Source: CAYQLT01 sp964418425 (GTDB taxonomy: Bacteria > Bacillota > Limnochordia > Limnochordales > Geochordaceae). Taken from it: a stretch of 64,000 nt of DNA. Positions 50,269-59,086 of the stretch are shown here, one piece after another; the first letter of the stretch is position 1; every line of letters begins with the position of its first letter. The notes beneath the pieces were generated by a model. It was not told the origin of the DNA. It did no database searches and was given only the letters and a program-made list of their open reading frames with translations. Position numbers and translations under genes: made by a program. The stretch is taken from contig CAYQLT010000009.1 in the NCBI GenBank assembly GCA_964418425.1, positions 13,274 to 77,273 of the forward strand. Direction: 5' to 3'.

Positions 50269-51768
50269 TCATGGCGCCCCTTGCACACCCGGCTCTGTGC
50301 CGCAGAGGGCCTCGTCCACCAGATCCACCACATGGGCCACCCGGATCTGTCCCGAAAGGCCGGCGCGAGCCACCCCCAGTCGCATCTGCATGAAGCATCC
50401 GGGGTTGGCCGTCGCGACCACCTGCGCGCCGGTGCGCAGCACCTGTTGCATCCTGGCGTCCAGAAGCTGCATGGAGATGTCAAAGTGGGTGAGGGTGTAA
50501 ATCCCGGCCGACCCGCAGCAACGGTCCGCGTCGGGCATTTCCACGAACTCGTAGCCGGGCAGCGCGCAAAGCAGCTGGCGAGGCGGCGCAGACACCTTCT
50601 GTGCGTGGCGCAGATGGCATGAATCCTGGTAGGTGACCCGTACCGGGCGACCCGGGCCGCCGCTTCGGGACGGCCGACCGGCCGCTTTCCCCCGGCGCCG
50701 CAGCGCCTCCGTCGCTCCAAGCTCCACCAGAAGCTCGGAGATGTCGCGCACCCGCCGGCTGAACGCCTCCGCCCGCCTGCGCCAGGCCGGCTCCCCCTCG
50801 AACAGGAGCGGGTACTCCTTGAGCATGGCCCCACAGCCTCCGGCGTTGTTGACCACCCAGCTGTCCGCAAGCCCTTCGAAGGCCTCGATGTTGCGCCGTG
50901 CCAGGGCCCGGGCCTCCTCCAGGCGCCCGGCGTGGGCGTGCAGCGCCCCGCAACACCCCTGGCCGCAAGCCACCGCCACGCGCACCCCCAGCGCCTCCAG
51001 CGCCCGAACGGTGGCCTGCTGGGTTTTGGGAAAGAAGGCATCCATGATGCAGCCTAAAAACAGGGCCGCCTTCCCTGCGGGCGGCTGACCGCCGTCCCCG
51101 CCCTCAAGGCGCCCGTGGCCGGGATTGGCGCCCGCGCTCGCTCCGACGGCCCGCTCCTGCAGCCGGCTGCGCCCCTGCCCCAGGGCCAAAGGACGCCCGC
51201 GGGGACGCGGCCACCTCCAGGGTGGGGGCAGGTCGGGAATCATGGGCTCCAGCTCCCCGAGGTGCCAGGGCAGCCGGCGCAGCAGTCCCAGCCGCCGGGC
51301 GAGAGCTGACGTCCCCGAACTTCGGTAAGCCCAAAAGAGCGCTGCCGCCAGACGCATCCGTGCGGGGTGGGTCACCAGGTGGTCAAGGAGCATCCGGCGC
51401 ACCGGACCGGCGGCCGGGGTCCAGGCTGCGCGCGCTTCCACGGCGGCCCGCACCGCCTCCAGCACCCGCGAGAACACCACTCCCGAGGGACAGGCCGACT
51501 CGCACGCCCTGCAGCCCAGGCACAGGAACATCTGCTCGCCCACGTGCCGGTCCAGCGCAAGCCGGCCCTCCAGTACCTCCTCGGCCATCGCCAGGCGTCC
51601 GCGGGGCGATGCCGGCTCCCGTCCCAAGAGGACGTAGGTGGGGCAGCTGGGCAGGCAGAACCCGCAGCGGTTGCAATGGTTGAGCTGCTCCAGCGCCGAA
51701 GGGTCGAACGGGTAGGTAAGCTGTGCCCGCTTTTCCGTCTGCGCCAACCGTTTGCGCCTCCGCACCAT
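50269..51768 (-). CDS. glcF: Glycolate oxidase iron-sulfur subunit
   Basis: A 499-residue GlcF protein. Two N-terminal 4Fe-4S motifs (CNRCGFCLPSCPTYVL and CLGCRACESACPSGV) are followed by two CCG domains (GCCGALHAHAG and RCCGSAGIYTLTHFD), which channel electrons from the FAD subunits to the quinone pool. It is about 60-90 residues longer than the Escherichia protein through a Pro/Arg-rich insert near residue 190. It is the last gene of glcD-glcE-glcF, 36 bases after glcE. Confidence 0.93.
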   Translation of the reverse strand: MVRRRKRLAQTEKRAQLTYPFDPSALEQLNHCNRCGFCLPSCPTYVLLGREPASPRGRLAMAEEVLEGRLALDRHVGEQMFLCLGCRACESACPSGVVFSRVLEAVRAAVEARAAWTPAAGPVRRMLLDHLVTHPARMRLAAALFWAYRSSGTSALARRLGLLRRLPWHLGELEPMIPDLPPPWRWPRPRGRPLALGQGRSRLQERAVGASAGANPGHGRLEGGDGGQPPAGKAALFLGCIMDAFFPKTQQATVRALEALGVRVAVACGQGCCGALHAHAGRLEEARALARRNIEAFEGLADSWVVNNAGGCGAMLKEYPLLFEGEPAWRRRAEAFSRRVRDISELLVELGATEALRRRGKAAGRPSRSGGPGRPVRVTYQDSCHLRHAQKVSAPPRQLLCALPGYEFVEMPDADRCCGSAGIYTLTHFDISMQLLDARMQQVLRTGAQVVATANPGCFMQMRLGVARAGLSGQIRVAHVVDLVDEALCGTEPGVQGAP

Positions 51769-51804
51769 TCGGGTCTTGCGAGCCTCTCGGGTACCGGGTC
51801 GCCT

Positions 51805-53205
51805 TCAGGGGCCGGGCCGCATCACCCCGGCAGGGTCAAACACCCGCACCAGCGCCCTCGACAGCTCCTCGGCCGGATCCGGGGTCGGCTCGTAGCCGCC
51901 TTCTGCGGGCGCAACCTCCCAGGTCGCATAGCCTCCCAGCTTTTCCGCCAGCTCCCGCAGCTTGCGCCAGCGCTCGGCACCCGGGGGCGGCCCCAGCAGC
52001 CGCAGCATGCCCATGCCCGGCGAAGCCATCGCCAGACAGGCAGGCCCATCGGCCAGGATGGCCTGCCCCCCCTGCCAGAGCTCGGGCATACGGCCGGGCG
52101 CAACCCCCAGCCGGGCAACCGTGGGGAGGGCGCCTTCCCCGCCCGCGAAGGCGAGGCCGCTTCGAAGCGCCCGCCAGGCCGACCACCAGCGCTCCTCCTC
52201 GCCTGTCTCGGCCCATACGAGCTCGGCCCGGCCGGCCACCAGGCTTGCCAGGCGGCGCTCCTCCTCTTGCAACTCGTCGTCCGGGCCGTGATACTCGAAA
52301 AGCGCCGCCAGCGCCGGTGCCCGGGGCGCAAGAAGGTGCGCGGACGGATCCGGGCTTGCCGCCTGCCGGGCGGCTCTGTCGGAGCGCGAGCTTCCCGCAT
52401 TCCAGGCGATCTCATCGGACGAGGTGCCCCAGAGGCTGCAGGCCTCCATGGCCACGGGGCCCCCCGGACTCTCCTTGAGCTGGCGGATCACCGGCCACAG
52501 CTCCGCAAGCCCCGGCGCCAGCAGGCGGGCCGTGCGGCGAAGCGGGGGAGCGGGGCGCAGGCGCAGGATGACCTGCACCAGGGCGCCCAGCGCGCCCCGA
52601 GAACCGATGAGCAGCCGGGTCAGGTCGTAGCCGGCCACGTTTTTCATCACCGGGCGGCCGAAGCGAACCCGACGGCCGTCGGCTGCCACGAACTCGGCGC
52701 CCAGCGCCCAATCCCGCGCCGTCCCGTAACGGTAGCTGCAGGGGCCGGCCGTGTTGGCGGCCAGATGCCCGCCCACGGTGGAGGAGCTACCCCCCGGGCC
52801 CTCGATGGGGTAAACCAGCCTCCCATCGCCCCGCTCCGCCAGGAGGGCCGCCACATCCTCCCACGAGATGCCTGCCGGCAGCTGCAGGGTGAGGTTGCCC
52901 GGGCTGAACTCCACCTCCCCCGAGACGGCCGAAACGTCCACCACCCACAGAGGCGACCCATCGCCCGGCCCGGGGGTGGGGCGCGCCGCGATCTGGCGGG
53001 CCAGCTGGCTTCCACCTCCCGACACCACCACCGAAGCGGGCGGCGCCGGATGGCGCTGGGCCGCCCGGAAAATCTCGGCCACCGCCTCGCCGTCCGGCGG
53101 GCGCAAGACCCCGCACGGCACCCGACCCCAGCCCCGGCGGGCCGCCCAGGCCTCCGGATCCACCCGCCAGGCGGCCGGAAGCGAAGCCGACCAGTCGCCC
53201 CTCAT
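51805..53205 (-). CDS. glcE: Glycolate oxidase FAD-binding subunit GlcE
   Basis: A 466-residue FAD-linked oxidase subunit with a PCMH-type FAD domain in its N-terminal half (VVSGGGSQLARQ, STVGGHLAANTAGPCSYRYGT, FGRPVMKNVAGYDLTRLLIGSRGALG). The C-terminal half is less conserved, with acidic linkers. The ATG lies two bases after the glcD stop, with GAGGGG inside the glcD end as SD. It acts with GlcD and GlcF to oxidise glycolate, or another 2-hydroxy acid, to the 2-oxo acid. It is longer than the roughly 350-residue Escherichia GlcE. Confidence 0.9.
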   Translation of the reverse strand: MRGDWSASLPAAWRVDPEAWAARRGWGRVPCGVLRPPDGEAVAEIFRAAQRHPAPPASVVVSGGGSQLARQIAARPTPGPGDGSPLWVVDVSAVSGEVEFSPGNLTLQLPAGISWEDVAALLAERGDGRLVYPIEGPGGSSSTVGGHLAANTAGPCSYRYGTARDWALGAEFVAADGRRVRFGRPVMKNVAGYDLTRLLIGSRGALGALVQVILRLRPAPPLRRTARLLAPGLAELWPVIRQLKESPGGPVAMEACSLWGTSSDEIAWNAGSSRSDRAARQAASPDPSAHLLAPRAPALAALFEYHGPDDELQEEERRLASLVAGRAELVWAETGEEERWWSAWRALRSGLAFAGGEGALPTVARLGVAPGRMPELWQGGQAILADGPACLAMASPGMGMLRLLGPPPGAERWRKLRELAEKLGGYATWEVAPAEGGYEPTPDPAEELSRALVRVFDPAGVMRPGP

Positions 53206-53207
53206 CC

Positions 53208-54605
53208 CTAGATGGCCCCTCGGGGCGCCGGGATGGCCTTGCCGGGGTTCATCCGGCCGGCGGGGTCGAAGACCGCCTTGATGCGGCGCATGAGGTCCAG
53301 TTCCGCCTCGGTAAACATGAGGCCTATCTTGTCCACCTTGTCGATGCCGATCCCGTGTTCGCCGGAGATGGAGCCGCCCATCTGCACGCAGGCTTCCAGG
53401 ATCTCCCGGTCGGCGGCCCGCATGCGGGCGACCTGATCCGGGTCGTGGGGGTCGTAGGGGATGAGGGGGTGGAGGTTGCCGTCGCCCGCGTGGGCCACCA
53501 GCACGATGGGAACACCGTAGTGGCGTCCGATCTCCCGTACCGCCCGCATCATCTGCGCAAGCCGGGGGCGCGGCACGGTCACGTCCTGGGTCCACACGTG
53601 CGCCGACAGGCGGGCCGCCGCCCCGTAGGCCGCCCGCCGGCCCAGCCACAAAGCTTCCCGCTCCGCATCGGAGTTCGCCGCCCGAAATTCCCGCACGCCT
53701 GTCCGGCGGCATATCTGCTCCACCTGCTCGGACTCGAAGGCGACGGCCGAGGGGGTGCCGTCCACCTCGATGAGCAGCACCGCCTCGGCGTCGGTGGGGT
53801 AGCCGGCATGCACGAAGGGCTCCACCGTCTCGATGGTGCCGCGATCCAGGAGCTCGAGGGTGGCAGGCAGGACGCAGGCGGCGATGATGTCGGAGACAGT
53901 CTGCATGGCCTGCTCCAGGTCGTCGAAGACCGCCAGCATGGTGCGCACGCAGCGCGGCAGCGGCAGGATACGAACGGTGATTTCGGTGACCATCCCCAAG
54001 GTGCCTTCGGAGCCCACCCACAACCCCACCAGATCGAGGCCGGGGGCAAACGGCGCAACGCTTCCCAGGCGCACCAGCCGGCCATCGGCCAGCGCCACCT
54101 GCAGAGCGCGGACGTGGTTGGCGGTCACGCCGTACTTGAGACAGTGGGGGCCGCCCGCGTTTTCCGCCACGTTGCCGCCCAGGGTGGAAACCCGGTAGCT
54201 GGAGGGGTCGGGAGCGTAAAAAAAGCCCAGGGGGCGCAGCGCGTCCTGAAGCGCGGCGTTGGGGCAGCCCGGCTGGACCGTCGCGGCGGCATCCTCCACG
54301 CGCACATCGAGGATGCGGTTCATGCGGTTGGTGGCCACCACGAGGCCCCCGGAGATGGGGATGGTGCCGCCGCTGAGGTTGGTGCCGGCCCCCCGGGGAA
54401 CCACCGGCACCCCGTACTGCCCGGCCAGAGCCAGGACGGCAGCCACCTCCTCGGCCGAGCCCGGAAGGCAAACCCAGTCGGGCATCACCTTTTTGGCCGT
54501 GGCGTCGTAGGCATACGCGTACAGCTCGTGGGGCTCCCCCATGACCCACTGGGGCCCCACGATCTCGGCCAACCGAGAGGCGAACCGGCTGTCTGCCGCC
54601 GCCAT
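53208..54605 (-). CDS. glcD: Glycolate oxidase / FAD-linked 2-hydroxyacid dehydrogenase subunit GlcD
   Basis: A 465-residue FAD-binding oxidoreductase of the GlcD/D-lactate dehydrogenase family. FAD domain: VVPRGAGTNLSGGTIPISGG and SSYRVSTLGGNVAENAGGPH. C-terminal catalytic elements: VAHAGDGNLHPLI and ISGEHGIGIDKV with the catalytic His. The ATG at 54605 has GGAGGCAGG upstream. It heads the glcDEF operon, divergent from a sugar importer. Substrate could be glycolate or D-lactate; sequence alone does not decide. Confidence 0.94.
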   Translation of the reverse strand: MAAADSRFASRLAEIVGPQWVMGEPHELYAYAYDATAKKVMPDWVCLPGSAEEVAAVLALAGQYGVPVVPRGAGTNLSGGTIPISGGLVVATNRMNRILDVRVEDAAATVQPGCPNAALQDALRPLGFFYAPDPSSYRVSTLGGNVAENAGGPHCLKYGVTANHVRALQVALADGRLVRLGSVAPFAPGLDLVGLWVGSEGTLGMVTEITVRILPLPRCVRTMLAVFDDLEQAMQTVSDIIAACVLPATLELLDRGTIETVEPFVHAGYPTDAEAVLLIEVDGTPSAVAFESEQVEQICRRTGVREFRAANSDAEREALWLGRRAAYGAAARLSAHVWTQDVTVPRPRLAQMMRAVREIGRHYGVPIVLVAHAGDGNLHPLIPYDPHDPDQVARMRAADREILEACVQMGGSISGEHGIGIDKVDKIGLMFTEAELDLMRRIKAVFDPAGRMNPGKAIPAPRGAI

Positions 54606-54682
54606 GGAACACCTGCCTCCGGGTCCGCCGGCTTTCTGCACCCGTTGGCCCCTCCCCTGCACATACTCCGGCCGTGGCGCGT

Positions 54683-54712
54683 TTGACAAGCGGTTGCGCA
54701 AGCCCGTAAGGT
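54683..54712 (+). promoter_or_regulatory. Candidate sigma-70 type promoter for sugar ABC operon
   Basis: A consensus TTGACA (54683-54688), an 18-base spacer and a weak -10 TAAGGT (54707-54712), 34 bases before the GTG start. This is the only perfect -35 hexamer I noticed in the intergenic regions. Confidence 0.45.
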
Positions 54713-54745
54713 AGCCGGTGGAAACCCTGGCAGGAGGTGTGCCGC

Positions 54746-55933
54746 GTGAAGGGTGCTCGCAGGCAGGGGCTCGCTGTGCTGGTGCTGGCCTTGCTGGCCA
54801 TCGGAGCGGTCGCCGCCGTGGCCGCAGCCCAGCAGGAACTGACGGTCATCGCGGGCTGGTCGGGGACCGAGGCCGAGCAGTTCACTCCGGTGTTGAGGGC
54901 CTTTGAGCAAGAAACCGGTATCAAAATCAGCTACCGCGTCTATCGAGCCGAGGACCTATCCCAGATCTTGCCAGCTCAGTTCGCGGCCCGACGCACCATC
55001 GGCGACGTCATCTTCACCTCCTTCGGCTGGTGGATCCGGGATAACGCAAGCCACATGGTGGATCTGAGCGACGTGGTGCAGGGCGTCCCGCTGACGGTCG
55101 ATACGGTTCGGGTCGGCGGGGCCACGTACGGGGTTCCCTACGTGGTCTGGGTGAAGCCGGGCTTTTGGTACCGCAAGTCCTTCTTCCAGCAGCACGGGCT
55201 GAAGGAGCCCGAGACGTGGGGCCAGTTCCTCAATTTGCTGGATCGCATCAAGGGGATCGGGGGCGTGCGGAACGCCATCGCCTCGGGCGACGGCGTCGGC
55301 TGGCCTCTGTCGGACGTGACGGAGCACTTCCTGGCGGCCTTCGGCGGACCCCAGCTCAATTTGGACCTCATTGCCGGAAAGGCCCGCTGGCAGGATCCCA
55401 GGGCCCGGGCCGCCTTCGAGTACTACCTGGTGCCGCTGTTGCAGCGCAAGTACTTCAGCGATCCCATCGAGTGGACCCAGGCCGCTGAGCTTTGGTGGAA
55501 AGGTGACTACGGGCTGTACTTCATGGGCAACTGGCTGACGGGAATGGTGCAGGATCCGGCCGACCTGGGCGTCTTCCCGCTGCCGGGGGCGTCCGCGGTG
55601 GTCGGCGGTACGGACTACATGTTCGTGCCCCGATACACCCGCAGCGCCGACGCCGCCAAGCGGCTGGTGGCCTTCATGATCAGCAAGAAGGGGGTCGAGA
55701 TCCGGGCGGCTCAGGGCGGCAAGCTCTCCATGCGCTCCGACGTGGGGCCCGAGGCGTACCCGCCCGCCGACCGGGCACTGGCGGCCGCCCTGCAGGGCTT
55801 CAGCGTCATCCCCGACATGGACGACACCATCGGCGGCGCCTGGCAGCAGGCGTTCTGGGATCAGCTGAAGCTTTTGTGGGTGCGCCCCTCGGCGCTCAAC
55901 GACGTCCTGCGAACCCTGGATGAAAAGCGCTGA
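54746..55933 (+). CDS. Carbohydrate ABC transporter solute-binding protein
   Basis: A family 1 binding protein of 395 residues. The signal peptide is KGARRQG plus a hydrophobic run, with cleavage near AAVAAAQQ, followed by LTVIAGWSGTEAEQF. Mid-protein GDYGLYFMGNWLTGMVQ and DYMFVPRYTRS match sugar-binding relatives. The GTG at 54746 lies eight bases after AGGAGG. The following permease gene starts inside its last codons (55920). Sugar specificity cannot be told. It is divergent from glcD. Confidence 0.9.
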   Translation: MKGARRQGLAVLVLALLAIGAVAAVAAAQQELTVIAGWSGTEAEQFTPVLRAFEQETGIKISYRVYRAEDLSQILPAQFAARRTIGDVIFTSFGWWIRDNASHMVDLSDVVQGVPLTVDTVRVGGATYGVPYVVWVKPGFWYRKSFFQQHGLKEPETWGQFLNLLDRIKGIGGVRNAIASGDGVGWPLSDVTEHFLAAFGGPQLNLDLIAGKARWQDPRARAAFEYYLVPLLQRKYFSDPIEWTQAAELWWKGDYGLYFMGNWLTGMVQDPADLGVFPLPGASAVVGGTDYMFVPRYTRSADAAKRLVAFMISKKGVEIRAAQGGKLSMRSDVGPEAYPPADRALAAALQGFSVIPDMDDTIGGAWQQAFWDQLKLLWVRPSALNDVLRTLDEKR

Positions 55934-56957
55934 GCCGCAGGCGAGAAGGGCCGACGCGCCGGCCAGCCAGGCCCCGCCGCCGGCGCAGGCAACCAGCCAG
56001 GGGGGCCGGGAGGCTTCCCTGGCTACCCGCCAAGCGGCGTCGGCCCGCGCCCGGGCCAACCGGGCGCGGGCCGACGCGATGGCGACGTTGGTCTTCTTGT
56101 CTCCTGCGCTGGTGCTCATCGCGCTGTTCGTGGTGTGGCCGGCGGTCGAGACGTTGCGTCTCAGCTTTTACAGCGAGGACGGGTTTGCCGGTCTTCGCAA
56201 CTTCGTCACGCTTCTGGCAAGCCGGGACACCCTGAACGCAAGCCGCTTCCTGCGGGAGTCGCCGCCCTGGGGTTCGCTCATCCATAATGCCGTCTGGGTG
56301 TTTTTCCATCTGCCGCTGACGGTGGTCATCGGCATCGCTCTGGCTGTGCTGTTCCAGCGGGTCTCCGGATGGTGGGTGAGCGTGGTCAAGCTGGCCATCT
56401 TCCTGGGCATCGTGACCCCCATGGTGGTGGGCGGCGTCATCATCCGGTTTCTTTTCGACGAAAACGCCGGCATCACGCCGGCCGTGGCGCGAGCCCTGAG
56501 GATCTCCTCTCTGGCGCACTCCTGGACCGCCTATCCGGAAACGGCCCTGGTGGCCCTCATAGCCGGGTCGGTCTGGCTGTGGACCGGCTTCAGCATGGTG
56601 CTTCATTCGGCGGGACTGTCCACCATCGACCGGGAGCTGTATGAGGCAGCGGACCTGGACGGCGCCAGCGAATGGGTGCGCTTCTGGAAGATCACGCTGC
56701 CCCTTCTCCGGCCTGTCACGGAAGTGGTGGTGGCCCTGACGTTTCTCTGGGAGCTGAAGATCTTTGACATCGTGTACGCGGCGACCCAGGGTGGCCCGGG
56801 GGGCGCCTCCATGGTGCTGGCCCTGCAGATGTACTTCCTGGCCTTCCGGGAGCAAAACCCCTTCAAGGCGGCCGCGGTGGCCACCTTGCTGACCGCCATC
56901 AGCCTGATCATCGGGGTCTGGTTCGCCCGCCGGGTGCGGCAGGGGGCAACGGCATGA
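55920..56957 (+). CDS. Carbohydrate ABC transporter permease, MalF/UgpA type
   Basis: A permease of 345 residues if started at the ATG at 55920, which overlaps the binding-protein gene by 14 bases. The first 53 residues are hydrophilic and Ala/Arg-rich; the fold begins at MATLVFLSPALVLIALFVV, so a later start near 56079 is possible. The EAA loop is LYEAADLDGASEWVRFWKITLPLLRP and TQGGPGGASMVL is typical. It forms the channel with the next gene product. Confidence 0.9.
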   Translation: MKSAEPQARRADAPASQAPPPAQATSQGGREASLATRQAASARARANRARADAMATLVFLSPALVLIALFVVWPAVETLRLSFYSEDGFAGLRNFVTLLASRDTLNASRFLRESPPWGSLIHNAVWVFFHLPLTVVIGIALAVLFQRVSGWWVSVVKLAIFLGIVTPMVVGGVIIRFLFDENAGITPAVARALRISSLAHSWTAYPETALVALIAGSVWLWTGFSMVLHSAGLSTIDRELYEAADLDGASEWVRFWKITLPLLRPVTEVVVALTFLWELKIFDIVYAATQGGPGGASMVLALQMYFLAFREQNPFKAAAVATLLTAISLIIGVWFARRVRQGATA

Positions 56958-57784
56958 GCCACCGGACATGGAGCCGGCTGTTGACGTACGCATTCGTCCT
57001 GCTGGCAGGGGTGGCCTGGCTGGTACCCTTCATGGGGGTGCTGATGTCGGCCCTGCGACCCCAGCGGGAGATCCTGTACGGATGGTGGCATCTTCCGGCA
57101 ACCCTCTCGCTGCGCAACTTTCAGGAGGCCTGGAATCACCCCACGGCTTCCCTGGCTTTGGGCCTTCGCAACTCCCTCATCGTGGCGGTTCCGTCCACGC
57201 TGTTACCCGTCGTGGTCGGCGCCCTGGGGTCCTACGGGATCCAGCGGCTTCCGTTTCGGGGCAAGGGTTCCCTGCTGATGGGGATCGCACTGCTGCTGGC
57301 TTTGCCCCAGCAGATGATCGCGGTGCCCCTGTTTCGGCTCATGGTGAGCCTGGGCCTCATCGACAGCTACCTGGGACTGGTGCTGGTGCACAGCGCCTGG
57401 GCGCTTCCGTGGGTGATCTTCTTCCTGCGTGGTTACCTGGCCACGCTTCCCTGGGAGATCGAGGAGGCCGCCTCCATCGACGGCGCCAACCGCTATCAGT
57501 CTTTCGCGTTGGTGGTGCTGCCCCTGATGCTTCCCGCCCTGGCGTCCGTGGCGGCTTTGCAGCTGACATGGGCCTGGAACGACTTCTTCCTGGCCCTGGT
57601 CCTGCTCTTCGACCCCGACAAGCTTGTGGCCACCCGCCAGATCCCGCTTCTGCGGGGGGAGTTCCATGTGGACTGGGGAGTGCTCAGCGCCGGTGCGGTG
57701 CTCACCATGGCCGTTCCCATGCTGGTCTTTCTCCTGCTGCAGCGTTACTATATCCAGGGCCTGGTGGGAGGCACCGTGAAATGA
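56954..57784 (+). CDS. Carbohydrate ABC transporter permease, MalG/UgpE type
   Basis: 276 residues and six helices, with the EAA loop EIEEAASIDGANRYQSFALVVLPLMLPAL and a typical GALGSYGIQRL segment. Its ATG overlaps the stop of the upstream permease as ATGA. The ATPase is missing from the operon, so it probably shares an MsmK/UgpC-type ATPase with the ugp system at 11-14 kb. The diguanylate cyclase gene follows after 138 bases. Confidence 0.93.
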   Translation: MSHRTWSRLLTYAFVLLAGVAWLVPFMGVLMSALRPQREILYGWWHLPATLSLRNFQEAWNHPTASLALGLRNSLIVAVPSTLLPVVVGALGSYGIQRLPFRGKGSLLMGIALLLALPQQMIAVPLFRLMVSLGLIDSYLGLVLVHSAWALPWVIFFLRGYLATLPWEIEEAASIDGANRYQSFALVVLPLMLPALASVAALQLTWAWNDFFLALVLLFDPDKLVATRQIPLLRGEFHVDWGVLSAGAVLTMAVPMLVFLLLQRYYIQGLVGGTVK

Positions 57785-57852
57785 CGGGGCGGCCCGGCTT
57801 TGTTGCCAGCCCCTCCGCCGACCGGAAAACGAACAAGGAAAGGGACCATTTT

Positions 57853-57872
57853 GTGCGAATATTTCTTTGCAC
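57853..57872. promoter_or_regulatory. Imperfect palindrome upstream of GGDEF gene
   Basis: GTGCGAA (57853-57859) and TTTGCAC (57866-57872) form a seven-base dyad, with one G-T step, around TATTTC in an AT-rich patch 50 bases before the GGDEF ATG. It could be an operator. Confidence 0.35.
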
Positions 57873-57922
57873 CGCCTGGAGGTCCAGCCCTTCCTGACAG
57901 AAGGGGGGTACCTTGACCGGGC

Positions 57923-59086
57923 ATGGGTGCAGAAGAGATTCACGCAACCCATTCGGATCCGGCCACGGGTACCGCAGAGGCCGTGGGGGAGGTCATCCGG
58001 GGTCTCACCCGTTTGGCCAGTGCACTTTGCCGCCCGTCCAAGGAGCCGGGTCCGGTCTTCGAGCTGGTGGTGCAGCATGCGGCGTCCGCCTTGAAGGCCG
58101 ACGCCGCCAGCCTGTACCTGCTGTGCCCTGAGGGCTTCTACGAGCTGGTCGCGGTACACGGTCGCCCCTTTGAGCGCCGGCGCATCCCCGAGGGTCTGGG
58201 GGTCGTCGGTGAGGTGGGCCGGTTGCGTCGGGTCGTGGTGGTGGAGGAGATGGCCCGTGATCCCCGCTACCGGGAGGCGGGCACCGCCCACCAGGAGGGG
58301 TTCACCTCCATGATGGCAGCGCCCATGACCCTGGAGGGTGACCTTCTGGGAGCCCTGGGGCTGTACTGGACACGGCGCCACACCCCTTCACCCGCCGAGC
58401 AGGAGCTGGCCCGGTTGTTCGCGCTGTACGCAGCCGCCGCGGTTCGCATCGCCCGGCTGGTGGGTGACCTTGATCAGGCCAACCGGCAGCTGCGGGAGGC
58501 CAACCAGCAGATCGCCTCCGCCGCCTGCCGGGACCCCCTGACGGGACTGTACAACCGGGCCACCTTCTGGGCTGCCCTCGAGGCCATCACGGGAGAGGCG
58601 CAAGTCGGCTCCGATCGTTGCCGGCTGCCCGACGCCCTGGAGCTTCCCCGGCCGCCGGTGGCCGTGGTGATGGTGGATCTGGACGGCTTCAAAGAGGTCA
58701 ACGACGCTTACGGGCACCTGGCCGGGGATGCGTTGCTGCAGGAGGTGGCGGTGCTGGTGCGCGGCCTGTTGCCCCCGGCGAGCCTGGTGGCGCGCTACGG
58801 CGGCGACGAATTCGGGGCGCTGATCCCCGAGCAGGCAGCCCCGGCTGAGGAGGTGGCCCGGAATCTGAAGCAGGCCGTGGCCGAGCACCGGTTCGCCCAG
58901 GGACACCGTTTGCGCCCGCCCTCCATCGGCTTTGCACGCTACCCGGCCGACGCCGAGAGAGCTCGTGACCTGGTGGCGCTGGCTGACGCAAGGCTGTACC
59001 TCGACAAGGGGGAGCGCCCCGATCCGCTGGCGCAGATGTGCTCTCGGCGCCAGCTCAACGGCCGCGGCTCCTGGAGCTCGTGCTGA
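57923..59086 (+). CDS. GAF-GGDEF diguanylate cyclase
   Basis: A 387-residue cytoplasmic cyclase. A GAF-type sensor domain spans about 40-185 (VVQHAASALKADAASLYLL, GFTSMMAAPMTLEGDLLGALGLY). A coiled linker (DQANRQLREANQQI) leads to the GGDEF domain from about 205 (DPLTGLYNRATFW, VMVDLDGFKEVNDAYGHLAGDALL, RYGGDEFGALIP). The active motif GGDEF is intact, so it should make cyclic di-GMP. The RxxD product-inhibition site normally before it reads PPAS here, so feedback is probably lost. It overlaps the end of convergent thiW by 32 bases. Confidence 0.92.
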   Translation: MGAEEIHATHSDPATGTAEAVGEVIRGLTRLASALCRPSKEPGPVFELVVQHAASALKADAASLYLLCPEGFYELVAVHGRPFERRRIPEGLGVVGEVGRLRRVVVVEEMARDPRYREAGTAHQEGFTSMMAAPMTLEGDLLGALGLYWTRRHTPSPAEQELARLFALYAAAAVRIARLVGDLDQANRQLREANQQIASAACRDPLTGLYNRATFWAALEAITGEAQVGSDRCRLPDALELPRPPVAVVMVDLDGFKEVNDAYGHLAGDALLQEVAVLVRGLLPPASLVARYGGDEFGALIPEQAAPAEEVARNLKQAVAEHRFAQGHRLRPPSIGFARYPADAERARDLVALADARLYLDKGERPDPLAQMCSRRQLNGRGSWSSC

